A DNA stretch of 8,906 nt from Bacillaceae bacterium UBA7792 (lineage in GTDB: Bacteria > Bacillota > Bacilli > Bacillales > Cytobacillaceae), in assembly GCA_002480735.1 (NCBI GenBank), contig DLCS01000206.1, positions 1 to 8,906 on the forward strand, given 5' to 3'. Position numbers and translations under genes: made by a program. Numbering within the stretch: position 1 is the first letter of the stretch; the number at the start of each line of letters is the position of its first letter. Positions 1 to 6,553 of this stretch are shown here, in pieces. The notes beneath the pieces are model-generated. The model was not told where the DNA came from and did not search any database. It saw only the letters and a list, made by a program, of their open reading frames with translations.

Positions 1-40
1 GTATTATTACTCCAGGAATTAATTCCTGGAGTAATAATAC
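1..40. repeat. Perfect 40-bp palindrome at the window edge, probable fold-back artefact
   Basis: Bases 1-20 are the exact reverse complement of bases 21-40, with no spacer. On the minus strand the CoA-transferase frame reads a normal family sequence (CIITPGI) up to base 21, then turns into unrelated residues (NSWSNN) at the centre of the palindrome. Members of this family normally continue TPGI with an aromatic residue and Val-Asp. A natural hairpin inside a coding sequence would not be expected to end the homology at its exact centre. The simplest reading is an inverted duplication created by library preparation or assembly at a contig end. The symmetry is seen directly; the artefact reading is inference. 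Confidence 0.95.
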
Positions 41-665
41 ATTCTGGATCTAACTCTCCCGGCTCCACAATTTCTTCTGCCTCCGCAATGGTAATTTTCC
101 CTGCGGTTGCTACTAATGGATTGGTGTTTCTCGCACTTTTGTCGTAGACAAGGTTTCCATAGGTATCTGCTTTTTTGGCATGAACAATGGCTACATCCGC
201 CTGCAGGGGCGTTTCAATCAAATATTCCTTGTTCCCAATCAACACCTTTTGTTTTCCTTTTTCAATCACACTCCCTAGGCCAATATCGGAGAGAATCCCC
301 CCAAGACCTGCGCCGCCTGCCCGAATCCGTTCAGCCAAAATTCCCTGGGGGCAAAATTCCACCTCCATTTTTTCTTCAACCATTAATTCCCCCGCAATCG
401 GATTGGAGCCGATATGAGTCGTAATTAATTTCTTTGCCCGACCATGACTGACAATTCTTCCAATGCCGATGTCGGGAAATCCGGAATCATTTCCAATTAA
501 GGTGAGGTTTCTAACCCCTTTTTCATAGATTCCGTTGATTAAAGTAGGAGGATTTCCAACTCCCCCAAAGCCACCGAACATTAAAACACAACCATCTTCA
601 ACAAAAGTAAGCGCTTTCTCTACCGTGATGACCTTGCTGGGTGTTTTCTTTTTTGCCTCCCTCAA
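1..665 (-). CDS. yodS: CoA-transferase subunit alpha (AtoD/ScoA/YodS-like), 3' end missing
   Basis: Alpha subunit of a family I CoA transferase, which with a beta subunit moves CoA between carboxylic acids. The frame starts at TTG 663-665 and stays open to the window edge, giving about 215 credible codons. Visible signatures are the glycine-rich GGFGGVGNP at residues 31-39, CPQGILAERIRAGGAGLGG-like sequence around 105-123, and VEPGELDP near 200-207, the usual C-terminal landmark of AtoD/ScoA proteins. Family length is about 220-240 residues, so little is missing. The catalytic glutamate belongs to the beta subunit, expected next downstream but outside the window. The TTG is preceded by AGGAGGG with 6-nt spacing, and that site overlaps the yodT stop codon, so the two genes should be translationally coupled. 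Next to a YodT-like aminotransferase, the likely substrate is the 3-keto acid from N-acetyl-beta-lysine; this is inferred from context. The last six or so codons (bases 1-20) are probably artefactual. Confidence 0.85.
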   Translation of the reverse strand, partial: MREAKKKTPSKVITVEKALTFVEDGCVLMFGGFGGVGNPPTLINGIYEKGVRNLTLIGNDSGFPDIGIGRIVSHGRAKKLITTHIGSNPIAGELMVEEKMEVEFCPQGILAERIRAGGAGLGGILSDIGLGSVIEKGKQKVLIGNKEYLIETPLQADVAIVHAKKADTYGNLVYDKSARNTNPLVATAGKITIAEAEEIVEPGELDPECIITPGINSWSNN

Positions 666-679
666 ATTGATCCCTCCTA
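663..679 (-). promoter_or_regulatory. Stop/ribosome-binding-site overlap coupling yodT to the CoA-transferase gene
   Basis: The yodT stop codon TAG (679-677) shares its last two bases with the Shine-Dalgarno sequence AGGAGGG (678-672). Six bases later comes a TTG start (665-663). No ATG or GTG in this frame lies near the ribosome binding site, so this site decides the start. A terminating ribosome would be placed directly on the next initiation region, which suits two genes whose products act in one pathway. Confidence 0.75.
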
Positions 680-2044
680 ACTTATCGAACCAAGTTCATC
701 ATCCATCATGAGGCCACCTTGCACTTCCTCAATCGTGTCTCTAAAAATATGAATCAATTGATCAATTTCATGTTTTTTTATCGTTAATGGAGGGGAAATG
801 ATCACGGCATCCCCATCTCCGCCTTCGATTCCTGCCGAAGCAGGATAGATGAGGAGTCCCTTATCCCTAGCTGTTGCGACAAACCTATTTGTCAAATTCA
901 CATTTTTGCTAAATGGATACTTACTAAAGAAATTAGAGACAAACTCGACCCCCGCCATCAGTCCCTTTCCTCTGACATCGCCAATAATCGGATAATTTTT
1001 CGCAAGCTTCTGTAATTCGTTAAGCAGGTATGCACCGTTTTCGGCTGCCTCTTCAACCAAATGATGCCGCTCAATATAGTCCAATACAGCAAGAGCCACA
1101 GCGGCGGACTGAGGATTGGCACTGTAAGTGTGACCGCTCATAATCACCTTGGAACCTTGTCTTATTGGCTTCATTACTTCCTCACTAACAAGGGTCGCAG
1201 CAATAGGAGTATAGCCTGCGCTCATTCCTTTCCCAAGCGCAATGATATCTGGTTTGACATCCCAGTGCTCCATCGCAAGCATTTTTCCTGTTCGACCGAT
1301 TCCGGTCATCACCTCATCAGCAATAAAAAGAATTTCATAGCGTTCGCATATTTCCTTAATTCTTTCGTAGTATCCTTCCGGCGGAACAATGACAGCTCCT
1401 GCCGCCCCTATAATTGGTTCAGCGATAAAAGCGGCTATTTGATCTGCACCCAATCTCTGAATGGCCCCCTCTAGCTCTGAAGCACATTTTAACTGACAGC
1501 CTGGGAAGCTTTCAGCAAATGGACAGCGGTAGCAATATGGTGCATGGATTGTTGGCAGGTCATCGAGTAAACTGACGAAGCGCTTTCTTCTTTCTGAATG
1601 CCCCGATAGGGATAAAGCCCCCATTGTGATGCCATGATAACTAGTCCATCTCGAAATTACTTTGATTCTTGTCGGCTTACCTTGCTCCTGCCAATATTGA
1701 ATAGCAATTTTCATCGCTGTTTCCGTGGCCTCTGAACCACTGTTGACAAAAAATGAGCAGTATTCTCCATCCTTTATGAATTCAATATGACTTAGCTTTT
1801 CCGCAAGCCTCTCTGCTTCCTCTGTTGTGAACTGTGAACGGTAGACAAAGGAGATTTTTTGAGCCTGCGCATGCATCGCTTCAATTATTTCAGGAACAGC
1901 GTGACCGATTCCAGCAGTTACGGCACCAGAAGATCCATCTAAATACTGTTTATCATTTTCATCATAAATGTAGATGCCCTTTCCATACTTAGCCGTTGGA
2001 TAATCGTCGTCAAGCATCGGCTTAATTAAAAAGGAGCGTTTCAT
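677..2044 (-). CDS. yodT: Class III PLP-dependent aminotransferase, YodT-like (beta-lysine pathway)
   Basis: Fold-type I, class III aminotransferase of 455 residues. Motifs (numbered from ATG 2044-2042): NSGSEATE at 101-108 for PLP phosphate, the cofactor Asp in DEVMTGIGRTG at 243, the Schiff-base lysine in ALGKGMSAGY at 272, and GHTYSANP at 304-311. A four-cysteine cluster, C-x2-C-x8-C-x3-C at residues 171-187, sits mid-protein. The sequence resembles B. subtilis YodT as I remember it. There the gene lies in the kamA-yodPQRST operon, where it probably removes the 3-amino group of acetylated beta-lysine. The open frame extends to GTG 2053, but GAGGAA (2059-2054) would then touch the start; ATG 2044 has about 10-nt spacing and is preferred. 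Followed by a coupled CoA-transferase gene, and preceded by sporulation-type promoters. Family assignment is firm; the substrate is inferred. Confidence 0.88.
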   Translation of the reverse strand: MKRSFLIKPMLDDDYPTAKYGKGIYIYDENDKQYLDGSSGAVTAGIGHAVPEIIEAMHAQAQKISFVYRSQFTTEEAERLAEKLSHIEFIKDGEYCSFFVNSGSEATETAMKIAIQYWQEQGKPTRIKVISRWTSYHGITMGALSLSGHSERRKRFVSLLDDLPTIHAPYCYRCPFAESFPGCQLKCASELEGAIQRLGADQIAAFIAEPIIGAAGAVIVPPEGYYERIKEICERYEILFIADEVMTGIGRTGKMLAMEHWDVKPDIIALGKGMSAGYTPIAATLVSEEVMKPIRQGSKVIMSGHTYSANPQSAAVALAVLDYIERHHLVEEAAENGAYLLNELQKLAKNYPIIGDVRGKGLMAGVEFVSNFFSKYPFSKNVNLTNRFVATARDKGLLIYPASAGIEGGDGDAVIISPPLTIKKHEIDQLIHIFRDTIEEVQGGLMMDDELGSIS

Positions 2045-2081
2045 GCCCTTCACTTCCTCTCGCCAAAAAAGAAATTCAATA

Positions 2082-2109
2082 TACCTTATGAGTGGGAGTT
2101 CTTACGTGT
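2082..2109 (-). promoter_or_regulatory. Candidate sigma-K promoter upstream of yodT
   Basis: On the minus strand CATAAGGTA (2090-2082) fits the sigma-K -10 pattern CATAnnnTA at every fixed position. An AC dinucleotide (2109-2108), the core of the sigma-K -35, lies 17 bases upstream, the usual spacing. The start point would be near 2075, about 30 bases before the yodT ATG. The motif is short and could occur by chance. From memory, the kam locus of B. thuringiensis is reported to use sigma-K, which makes the match more believable. Confidence 0.4.
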
Positions 2110-2174
2110 TATCGTAGCTAGCATTCTTGTTCTCTAATCTGCCTGTGCATGGGGATATATGGTCTAGTTAATTT

Positions 2175-2203
2175 ATTGTATGAGAAAGGGCCTGAAATTT
2201 GTC
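2175..2203 (-). promoter_or_regulatory. Candidate sigma-E promoter upstream of yodT
   Basis: CATACAAT (2182-2175) matches the sigma-E -10 consensus CATACAMT at all eight positions. Upstream, ACAAATT (2202-2196) matches the -35 KMATATT at five of seven positions with a 13-base spacer, one short of ideal. The start point would be near 2168, leaving a leader of about 120 bases before yodT. Sigma-E control of the B. subtilis kamA-yodT operon is established knowledge as I recall it. The strong -10 makes this the better of the two sporulation promoter candidates; the weak -35 limits confidence. Confidence 0.5.
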
Positions 2204-2222
2204 CTTTAGACACTTCAGACCC
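2188..2222 (-). terminator. Possible terminator of the yhaR-like gene
   Basis: About 40 bases after the yhaR stop, GGGTCTGAA (2222-2214) pairs with TTCAGGCCC (2196-2188) with one G-T wobble. Inside it, TGTC/GACA forms a second short stem. The hairpin is followed by only TTTCTC, so the U-tract is poor and termination may be partial. Its 3' arm overlaps the -35 region of the sigma-E candidate for yodT. Confidence 0.35.
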
Positions 2223-2260
2223 GATGTTTTTTGAGGGTATATCCAAATTGCTAACTCTTC

Positions 2261-3052
2261 CTATTCTCCTGTGAACTGTGGCTTTCTTTTCTCTAGGAAT
2301 GCTGCCACTCCTTCTTTATGATCCTTTGTTTGCCTCATTTGATATTGACCATTCTTCTCAAGCTCAAGAATCTTTAATAGTTGAGGACGATTTTTCTCAG
2401 CAAGAATTTTCTTCGTTTTAATCATCGCTTTAATCGGTTTGTTGAGCCATTCTTGGATTTTGGCTTCAAGCGCCTCTTGATAGTTCGAGGACACCTCATG
2501 AATCAGGTTCAGCTTAAGCGCTTCCTGTGCGGATAATACTTTGCCATCCCAAATTAATTGCTGGGCCTTATCGGCACCTAGTCTTTTTTCCAGGAAGAAG
2601 TGAGCCCCTCCATCTGGAATCAAACCAATTCCGATGAAATTCATCGCAAGCTTGCTGCTTTCATCAGCGAGTATGTAGTCTGTAGCAAGAGCAAGGCTGA
2701 AGCCTAGGCCTGCCGCCGCGCCCGAAATGCTACTTATCGTAAGCATTGGTAAATTATTGATCGTTACAATCAGTTCATTAATGTTATCCATAATGGTGTA
2801 GAAATCGTTTTCACTTGCTGGCTGGCTAAGCATTGTTTTAATGTCTCCACCCGAAGAAAAAGCCCTTTCATTTCCAGTGAACACAACGATATCAATTTCA
2901 TCAGAATTACTAATTTCTTTGAGCGTATAGAGTAATTCCCTCACCATTTCTGCATTAATCGAATTCAAGCTTTCTGGACGATTCAATTGAATCGTTGCCA
3001 CTCGACCATCTATGCTGACCTTTACCGTATTTGTGAGAAATTCAGTTGTCAT
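2261..3052 (-). CDS. yhaR: Crotonase-fold enoyl-CoA hydratase/isomerase, YhaR-like
   Basis: A 263-residue crotonase-superfamily protein. It has the N-terminal NRPESLNS (24-31), the oxyanion-hole segment AFSSGGDI (64-71), GAAAGLG (111-117), and a C-terminal EGVAAFLEKRKPQF like that of PaaG and related enzymes. By alignment from memory, both glutamates of classical enoyl-CoA hydratase (rat E144 and E164) are replaced, by Ser119 and Phe139. An Asp at 147 in GLIPDGG sits where PaaG-type isomerases carry their single catalytic acid. An acyl-CoA double-bond isomerase is therefore more likely than a hydratase. ATG 3052-3050 is preceded by AAGGAGG (3068-3062) with 9-nt spacing. Neighbours are an acyl-CoA ligase upstream and yodT downstream, each separated by hairpins and apparent promoters, so it is probably transcribed alone. 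B. subtilis YhaR is the closest protein I know by synteny. Confidence 0.85.
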   Translation of the reverse strand: MTTEFLTNTVKVSIDGRVATIQLNRPESLNSINAEMVRELLYTLKEISNSDEIDIVVFTGNERAFSSGGDIKTMLSQPASENDFYTIMDNINELIVTINNLPMLTISSISGAAAGLGFSLALATDYILADESSKLAMNFIGIGLIPDGGAHFFLEKRLGADKAQQLIWDGKVLSAQEALKLNLIHEVSSNYQEALEAKIQEWLNKPIKAMIKTKKILAEKNRPQLLKILELEKNGQYQMRQTKDHKEGVAAFLEKRKPQFTGE

Positions 3053-3083
3053 GGTCCTTCCCCTCCTTTAAATATTCACCTTC

Positions 3084-3089
3084 ATTATA
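3084..3089 (-). promoter_or_regulatory. Sigma-A -10 box for the yhaR-like gene
   Basis: TATAAT (3089-3084) matches the sigma-A -10 consensus exactly and lies 31 bases before the yhaR ATG, which places the start point near 3077. The region 16-18 bases upstream (around 3113-3106) is A/T-rich but has no good TTGACA, so this promoter would need an activator or its A/T-rich upstream sequence. Proposed because hairpins separate yhaR from the ligase gene. Confidence 0.42.
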
Positions 3090-3156
3090 AAGGATTTGCC
3101 AAAATAAATAAGCACTTTTTTAAATATTTTAAAAATTATCATCAATCCTGGAATGG

Positions 3157-3185
3157 AATAGTCGGCTGGCAACCAACCGACTATT
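3157..3185 (-). terminator. Strong hairpin after the acyl-CoA ligase gene, possible terminator
   Basis: AATAGTCGG (3157-3165) and CCGACTATT (3177-3185) are perfect 9-base complements. They are extended past one mismatch by TGG/CCA around a three-base loop. The stem lies 44 bases beyond the ligase stop. On the minus strand it is followed by CCATTCC, not a T-run, and on the plus strand only by TATTA, so intrinsic termination is unproven. Together with the -10 box further down it separates the ligase and yhaR transcription units. Confidence 0.4.
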
Positions 3186-3193
3186 TATTAGGA

Positions 3194-3218
3194 GAAGGTT
3201 AGAATGATATTCACCTTC
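3194..3218. repeat. Short interrupted hairpin just after the ligase stop
   Basis: GAAGGT (3194-3199) pairs with ACCTTC (3213-3218). Inside, GAAT/ATTC pair around a three-base loop, with a TA bulge on one side. It lies 10 bases past the ligase stop codon, just ahead of the stronger hairpin at 3157-3185, and may stabilise the mRNA 3' end. It does not match the FadR operator as I remember it. Confidence 0.35.
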
Positions 3219-3228
3219 CGTGTTTAAG

Positions 3229-4839
3229 TTATTGTTGGATTTGCTCCTGCACTTGATCACGCAGTGCCCGCTTTAAAAACTTTCCAACGGAGGTTTTTGG
3301 AATTTCGTCCATGAAAAGAATGTCATCTGGCAGCCACCATTTCGCAAACTGTGGCTTAAGGAACTCGATCAGTTCTTCCTTTGTAGCCTGTGCGTTCTCC
3401 TTCAGAACGACGCAGGCAATCGGGCGTTCCTGCCACTGTTCATGCGGAACAGCAATGACCGCTGCCTCAAAGATTGCCTCATGAGCCATCAGGGCATTTT
3501 CAAGGTCAACGGAGGAAATCCACTCTCCCCCACTCTTGATTAAATCCTTCGTGCGGTCGACAATCTTCATGAACCCTTCCTCATCAACAGTTACGACGTC
3601 ACCGGTGTAGAGCCAGCCGTCTCTGAAAGCATCGGCCGTTCGCTCATCCTTGTGATACTCCGAGGCAATCCACGGTCCACGAATAGCTAGTTCTCCCATT
3701 TCCTTGCCGTCCCAAGCAACTTCTCCATCCTTGCCGACGACCTTCATTTCTAGGCCAGGTACAAGGACACCCTGCTTTGCTTTATATTCAAGCTTTTCTT
3801 CATCAGAAAGCTCTTCCTGGTAGCTCTTTAAATTTGAGATGACGACAAGAGGACTTGTTTCAGTCATCCCGTATGCATGGATGAATGGAATTTTATATTT
3901 TTCCTCAAAAGCTTTGATCATGCTCTTTGGAGCGGCAGAGCCCCCGCAAAGAATATAGCGCAGGCTGCTTAAGTCATACTCATTTGCTTCTAGTTCCTTT
4001 AGAAGTCCCAGCCAAATAGTAGGCACTCCAGCTGTCATGGTTACCTTTTCCTGTTCAATGAGCTCGGCCAAGATCTTAGGAGTGAAATAAGCTCCAGGCA
4101 TCACGAGCGTTGTCCCAAACCAGACACCTGCAAATGGAAGCCCCCATGCATTAACATGGAACATCGGAACAACTGGGAGAGCAATATCCTTTTCACTTAC
4201 ACCGGCGCTATCGACCATTCCAAGTGCCATGCTATGAAGAACGGTGCTTCGATGGGTATAGACCACACCCTTTGGATTGCCTGTCGTTGCCGATGTATAG
4301 CACATTCCAGCTGGAGCATTTTCATCAATATCATCTGGGTATTCATAGTCATTGCTTCCCTTTGAGATAAGCTCTTCATAGTGGTAGACAGGTGAAAGAG
4401 TTGTTTCTGGTAGTTCATCCTCATCTGTCATGATGACAAATGCTTTTACAGTTGGTATATGATCCTTTATGGCTTCGATAAGTGGTAGAATATCTGAATC
4501 AATGAGTAGAACCTTGTCTTCGGCGTGATTAATAATGTAGGAGATATGCTGAGGTGCGAGACGAATGTTGATTGTATGTAGGACGGCCCCACTACAAGGA
4601 ATTGCAAAATAAGCTTCGAGGTGACGATGCGTGTTCCAGGCTAGCGTTCCAACCCTGTCCCCTCTTTCAACACCAAGCTTCTGTAAGCTATCTGCAAGTC
4701 TTCTTGTTCTCTCGGCGATTTCTTTATAGGTGAATCTTTTGATCCCTTTCGTTGTCCGTGAGATGACTTGCTTTTTCGGAAAAAACTTCTCTGCCCTCTT
4801 AATCATTTGTGTCATCGTTAATGGTGTTTGCATCATCAT
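3229..4839 (-). CDS. Long/medium-chain fatty-acid-CoA ligase (AMP-forming, ANL family)
   Basis: Adenylate-forming acyl-CoA synthetase of 536 residues that activates a carboxylic acid through acyl-AMP to acyl-CoA. Motifs (numbered from ATG 4839): P-loop [11 protein letters not shown] at 181-191, MFHVNAWG at 226-233, YGMTET at 323-328, YTGD at 411-414, hinge [13 protein letters not shown] at 428-440, and the adenylation lysine in PKTSVGK at 520. The overall pattern is that of AlkK-like fatty-acyl-CoA ligases; chain length cannot be read from sequence. The frame is open to GTG 4890, but ATG 4839 has AAGGGGG (4854-4848) at 8-nt spacing, and the extension would overlap a probable cre site in the leader. 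Two more ATGs follow directly. It has its own promoter, and the upstream hemZ terminator isolates it. With the yhaR-like gene it suggests fatty or aromatic acid catabolism, which is inference. Confidence 0.9.
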   Translation of the reverse strand: MMMQTPLTMTQMIKRAEKFFPKKQVISRTTKGIKRFTYKEIAERTRRLADSLQKLGVERGDRVGTLAWNTHRHLEAYFAIPCSGAVLHTINIRLAPQHISYIINHAEDKVLLIDSDILPLIEAIKDHIPTVKAFVIMTDEDELPETTLSPVYHYEELISKGSNDYEYPDDIDENAPAGMCYTSATTGNPKGVVYTHRSTVLHSMALGMVDSAGVSEKDIALPVVPMFHVNAWGLPFAGVWFGTTLVMPGAYFTPKILAELIEQEKVTMTAGVPTIWLGLLKELEANEYDLSSLRYILCGGSAAPKSMIKAFEEKYKIPFIHAYGMTETSPLVVISNLKSYQEELSDEEKLEYKAKQGVLVPGLEMKVVGKDGEVAWDGKEMGELAIRGPWIASEYHKDERTADAFRDGWLYTGDVVTVDEEGFMKIVDRTKDLIKSGGEWISSVDLENALMAHEAIFEAAVIAVPHEQWQERPIACVVLKENAQATKEELIEFLKPQFAKWWLPDDILFMDEIPKTSVGKFLKRALRDQVQEQIQQ

Positions 4840-4868
4840 TCTTACATCCCCCTTCAAAATAATGAACA

Positions 4869-4884
4869 GTAATAGCGCTTTCAT
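4869..4884 (-). promoter_or_regulatory. Probable CcpA cre site in the ligase leader
   Basis: ATGAAAGCGCTATTAC (minus strand) matches 14 of 16 positions of the cre consensus WTGAAARCGYTTTCWN, including the central GCGC-type core. It begins about 20 bases after the predicted transcription start and ends 29 bases before the ligase ATG. A site in that position would let CcpA-HPr(Ser-P) block transcription when preferred sugars are present. Carbon catabolite repression of fatty-acid degradation genes is known in Bacillus. No binding evidence is available here. Confidence 0.6.
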
Positions 4885-4911
4885 AAGCACATATCATTAG
4901 TTCTACATGAT

Positions 4912-4940
4912 AATATAAAAACCCTTTTAAAATAATTCAA
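4912..4940 (-). promoter_or_regulatory. Sigma-A promoter of the acyl-CoA ligase gene
   Basis: TTGAAT (4940-4935) and TATATT (4917-4912) are separated by exactly 17 bases, matching sigma-A -35/-10 boxes at four and five of six positions. The interval lies immediately past the hemZ terminator. The start point would be near 4905, giving a leader of about 65 bases that contains the cre site. Confidence 0.6.
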
Positions 4941-4947
4941 AATCAGC

Positions 4948-4976
4948 AAAAAAAGAACCCTACTCAACGAGTAGGG
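4948..4976 (-). terminator. Rho-independent terminator of hemZ
   Basis: CCCTACTC (4976-4969) and GAGTAGGG (4965-4958) form a perfect 8-bp stem around a GTT loop. They are followed by TTC and then seven T residues (4954-4948). The end of hemZ runs into it: its last codons (Ala-Pro-Thr-Arg) are in the 5' arm and the TGA stop begins in the loop. Confidence 0.88.
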
Positions 4977-6463
4977 GCTCTGTCTTGATTAAAGATCTCT
5001 GTTAAAAAAGCGAGCTTTTTATCGGTGTATTCTTTAAAGCTATCGTTATAGGCTTTCGGCTCCTTTGGATTGGCGAAATGAGTAATTTTACCGTCGTGAT
5101 CAATGAATTTACTTGCCGCTCCGCAGCCGAGGCCAATGATCGTCTGCTGTTCCTCCATGATCATGATGTTATAGATACTTTCTTGATTTGGCAGGGAATA
5201 ACCAACGTTTTCGAGGTTTCCCAAAATATTCTTTTGCCTATATAGGTAGTACGGAGAATAATGATGCTCTCTCGTCCATTTTTCCCCGAGATTCATCATT
5301 TCCACGATTTCATCTCTGCTGGCGACCTTATATTTCTGTTTATTCCTCGTCATTTCTGAAGCCCTTTTAAAGCTTAACGTATGGATCGTTAACGATTCCG
5401 GCATGAGCTTCTCGGTTTCATCAAGTGAATGCTGGAATTCAGCAACACCTTCACCAGGCAAACCGATAATGAGGTCCATATTGATGTTGTTCATGCCCAT
5501 GTTTCTGGCAAGATGGAATTTTTCAATTGTTTCATCGACTGTGTGATGGCGACCGATTGCCTTAAGCGTCTCCTGCGTATAGGATTGCGGATTGACACTG
5601 ATACGGTCGATATTCCACTTTTTCAACACTTCAAGCTTTTCAGGGGTGATCGTGTCCGGTCTTCCTGCCTCTACAGTGATCTCGCGAATCTTCTCGACAT
5701 TTTGAAACGATGTAACCATCTCTTCATAGAGCATGTCCATCTCTTCAGCTGTGATGCTTGTTGGGGTCCCTCCGCCATAATAAACCGTTGTAATATTGAT
5801 ATTATTTTCCTTCAGCCACTCACCAATTTTTCTCATTTCATGATGAAGTCCGCCAAGAAAGGAGTCTACTGAACCCTGTCTTCCGTTAATAGCATAGGCT
5901 GGGAAGGTGCAATAAGCACATTTCGTCGGACAAAAAGGAATGCCGATATAAATACTAACCTCTTTTCGCAAGTCATAAAGGTCCGGAACAACGGCAAGCT
6001 GTCGATCAACAATCTCCTGCATGAGCTGGATTTTTTCATCGGTAATCAAATATTCTGCCTTTAGTTTTGCGTGTGCCTCCGCTTTAGAAAGACCTGATTG
6101 GAGAAACTTATGCAACAGCTTCGTTGGCCGTACCCCAGTAAGAATCCCCCATTTTTGAACCATGCCCGTATATTCCTGGAGCACAGAAAGATAAGCATGG
6201 GAGACTGAATTCTTGATGACTTTGAATTGTTCCTTTTCAGAAGCGGCCTCAGGCAATTCTTTTTCAAAATAAGCCTCTTTATCTTGTAAAATGGCCTTCA
6301 CGATGACATTGTTGGCTACTTTTAGCTGGAAATCAATGGTGATATCTGGATTTTGAGGCCCATCCTCAAGTGAAATCGTCGTTTCCTCAAAAAATAAGTT
6401 TGCGATCAGCTGAAGCGGCCGTGAGAAACGGTCATCCTTCAGTCCATTTATGTGAATATGCAA
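4964..6463 (-). CDS. hemZ: HemZ, radical SAM coproporphyrinogen III dehydrogenase family
   Basis: Oxygen-independent coproporphyrinogen III oxidase-type radical SAM protein of 499 residues, close to the roughly 501 of B. subtilis HemZ. The 4Fe-4S/SAM site CPTKCAYC gives cysteines 178, 182 and 185. It is followed by the SAM-binding GGGTP (230-234), an ITVEAGRPD segment, NMDLIIGLPGE, and a C-terminal HemN-like region containing YYLYRQKN. The N-terminal domain before the radical SAM core (WGILTGVRPTK about 105-115) is typical of HemZ and not of HemN. I place the start at TTG 6463-6461, preceded by AGGGAG at 11-nt spacing, because the result (HIHINGLKDDR) aligns with the known HemZ N-terminus. 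The open frame reaches ATG 6625, but that stretch contains the yhaX terminator and a sigma-A promoter. It is transcribed alone. Its role is uncertain, since Firmicutes make heme mainly through coproporphyrin. Confidence 0.92.
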   Translation of the reverse strand: MHIHINGLKDDRFSRPLQLIANLFFEETTISLEDGPQNPDITIDFQLKVANNVIVKAILQDKEAYFEKELPEAASEKEQFKVIKNSVSHAYLSVLQEYTGMVQKWGILTGVRPTKLLHKFLQSGLSKAEAHAKLKAEYLITDEKIQLMQEIVDRQLAVVPDLYDLRKEVSIYIGIPFCPTKCAYCTFPAYAINGRQGSVDSFLGGLHHEMRKIGEWLKENNINITTVYYGGGTPTSITAEEMDMLYEEMVTSFQNVEKIREITVEAGRPDTITPEKLEVLKKWNIDRISVNPQSYTQETLKAIGRHHTVDETIEKFHLARNMGMNNINMDLIIGLPGEGVAEFQHSLDETEKLMPESLTIHTLSFKRASEMTRNKQKYKVASRDEIVEMMNLGEKWTREHHYSPYYLYRQKNILGNLENVGYSLPNQESIYNIMIMEEQQTIIGLGCGAASKFIDHDGKITHFANPKEPKAYNDSFKEYTDKKLAFLTEIFNQDRAPTR

Positions 6464-6553
6464 GCGAACATCTACTCCCTTATCGGTAAAATCAAGGTAA
6501 TCGAGCGAAATACGAGATATTTGCGCATCTCTAATTTGGATTGTCACAAACCT

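Noticed and set aside
107..424. Plus-strand open frames opposite the CoA-transferase gene
   Set aside because: The minus-strand frame has clear AtoD/YodS motifs, while the plus frames lack a ribosome binding site and any recognisable domain.
1061..1474. 137-codon plus-strand frame opposite yodT
   Set aside because: Antisense shadow of the PLP-binding part of yodT, with biased composition and no family resemblance.
2054..2260. Sigma-54 (-24/-12) promoter before yodT
   Set aside because: Looked for TGGCAC-N5-TTGC because sigma-54 control is reported for a kam locus; nothing close is present.
3186..3228. FadR-type operator around the GAAT/ATTC repeat after the ligase gene
   Set aside because: Half-site sequence and spacing do not match TGAATGA-N4-TCATTCA, and it lies at a gene end rather than at a promoter.
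4840..4890. N-terminal extension of the acyl-CoA ligase from GTG 4890 (or ATG 4884)
   Set aside because: No good ribosome binding site for it, it overlaps the cre-like operator, and ATG 4839 has an excellent Shine-Dalgarno at 8-nt spacing.
5429..5872. 147-codon plus-strand frame opposite hemZ
   Set aside because: Antisense to the conserved radical SAM region; no ribosome binding site or domain.
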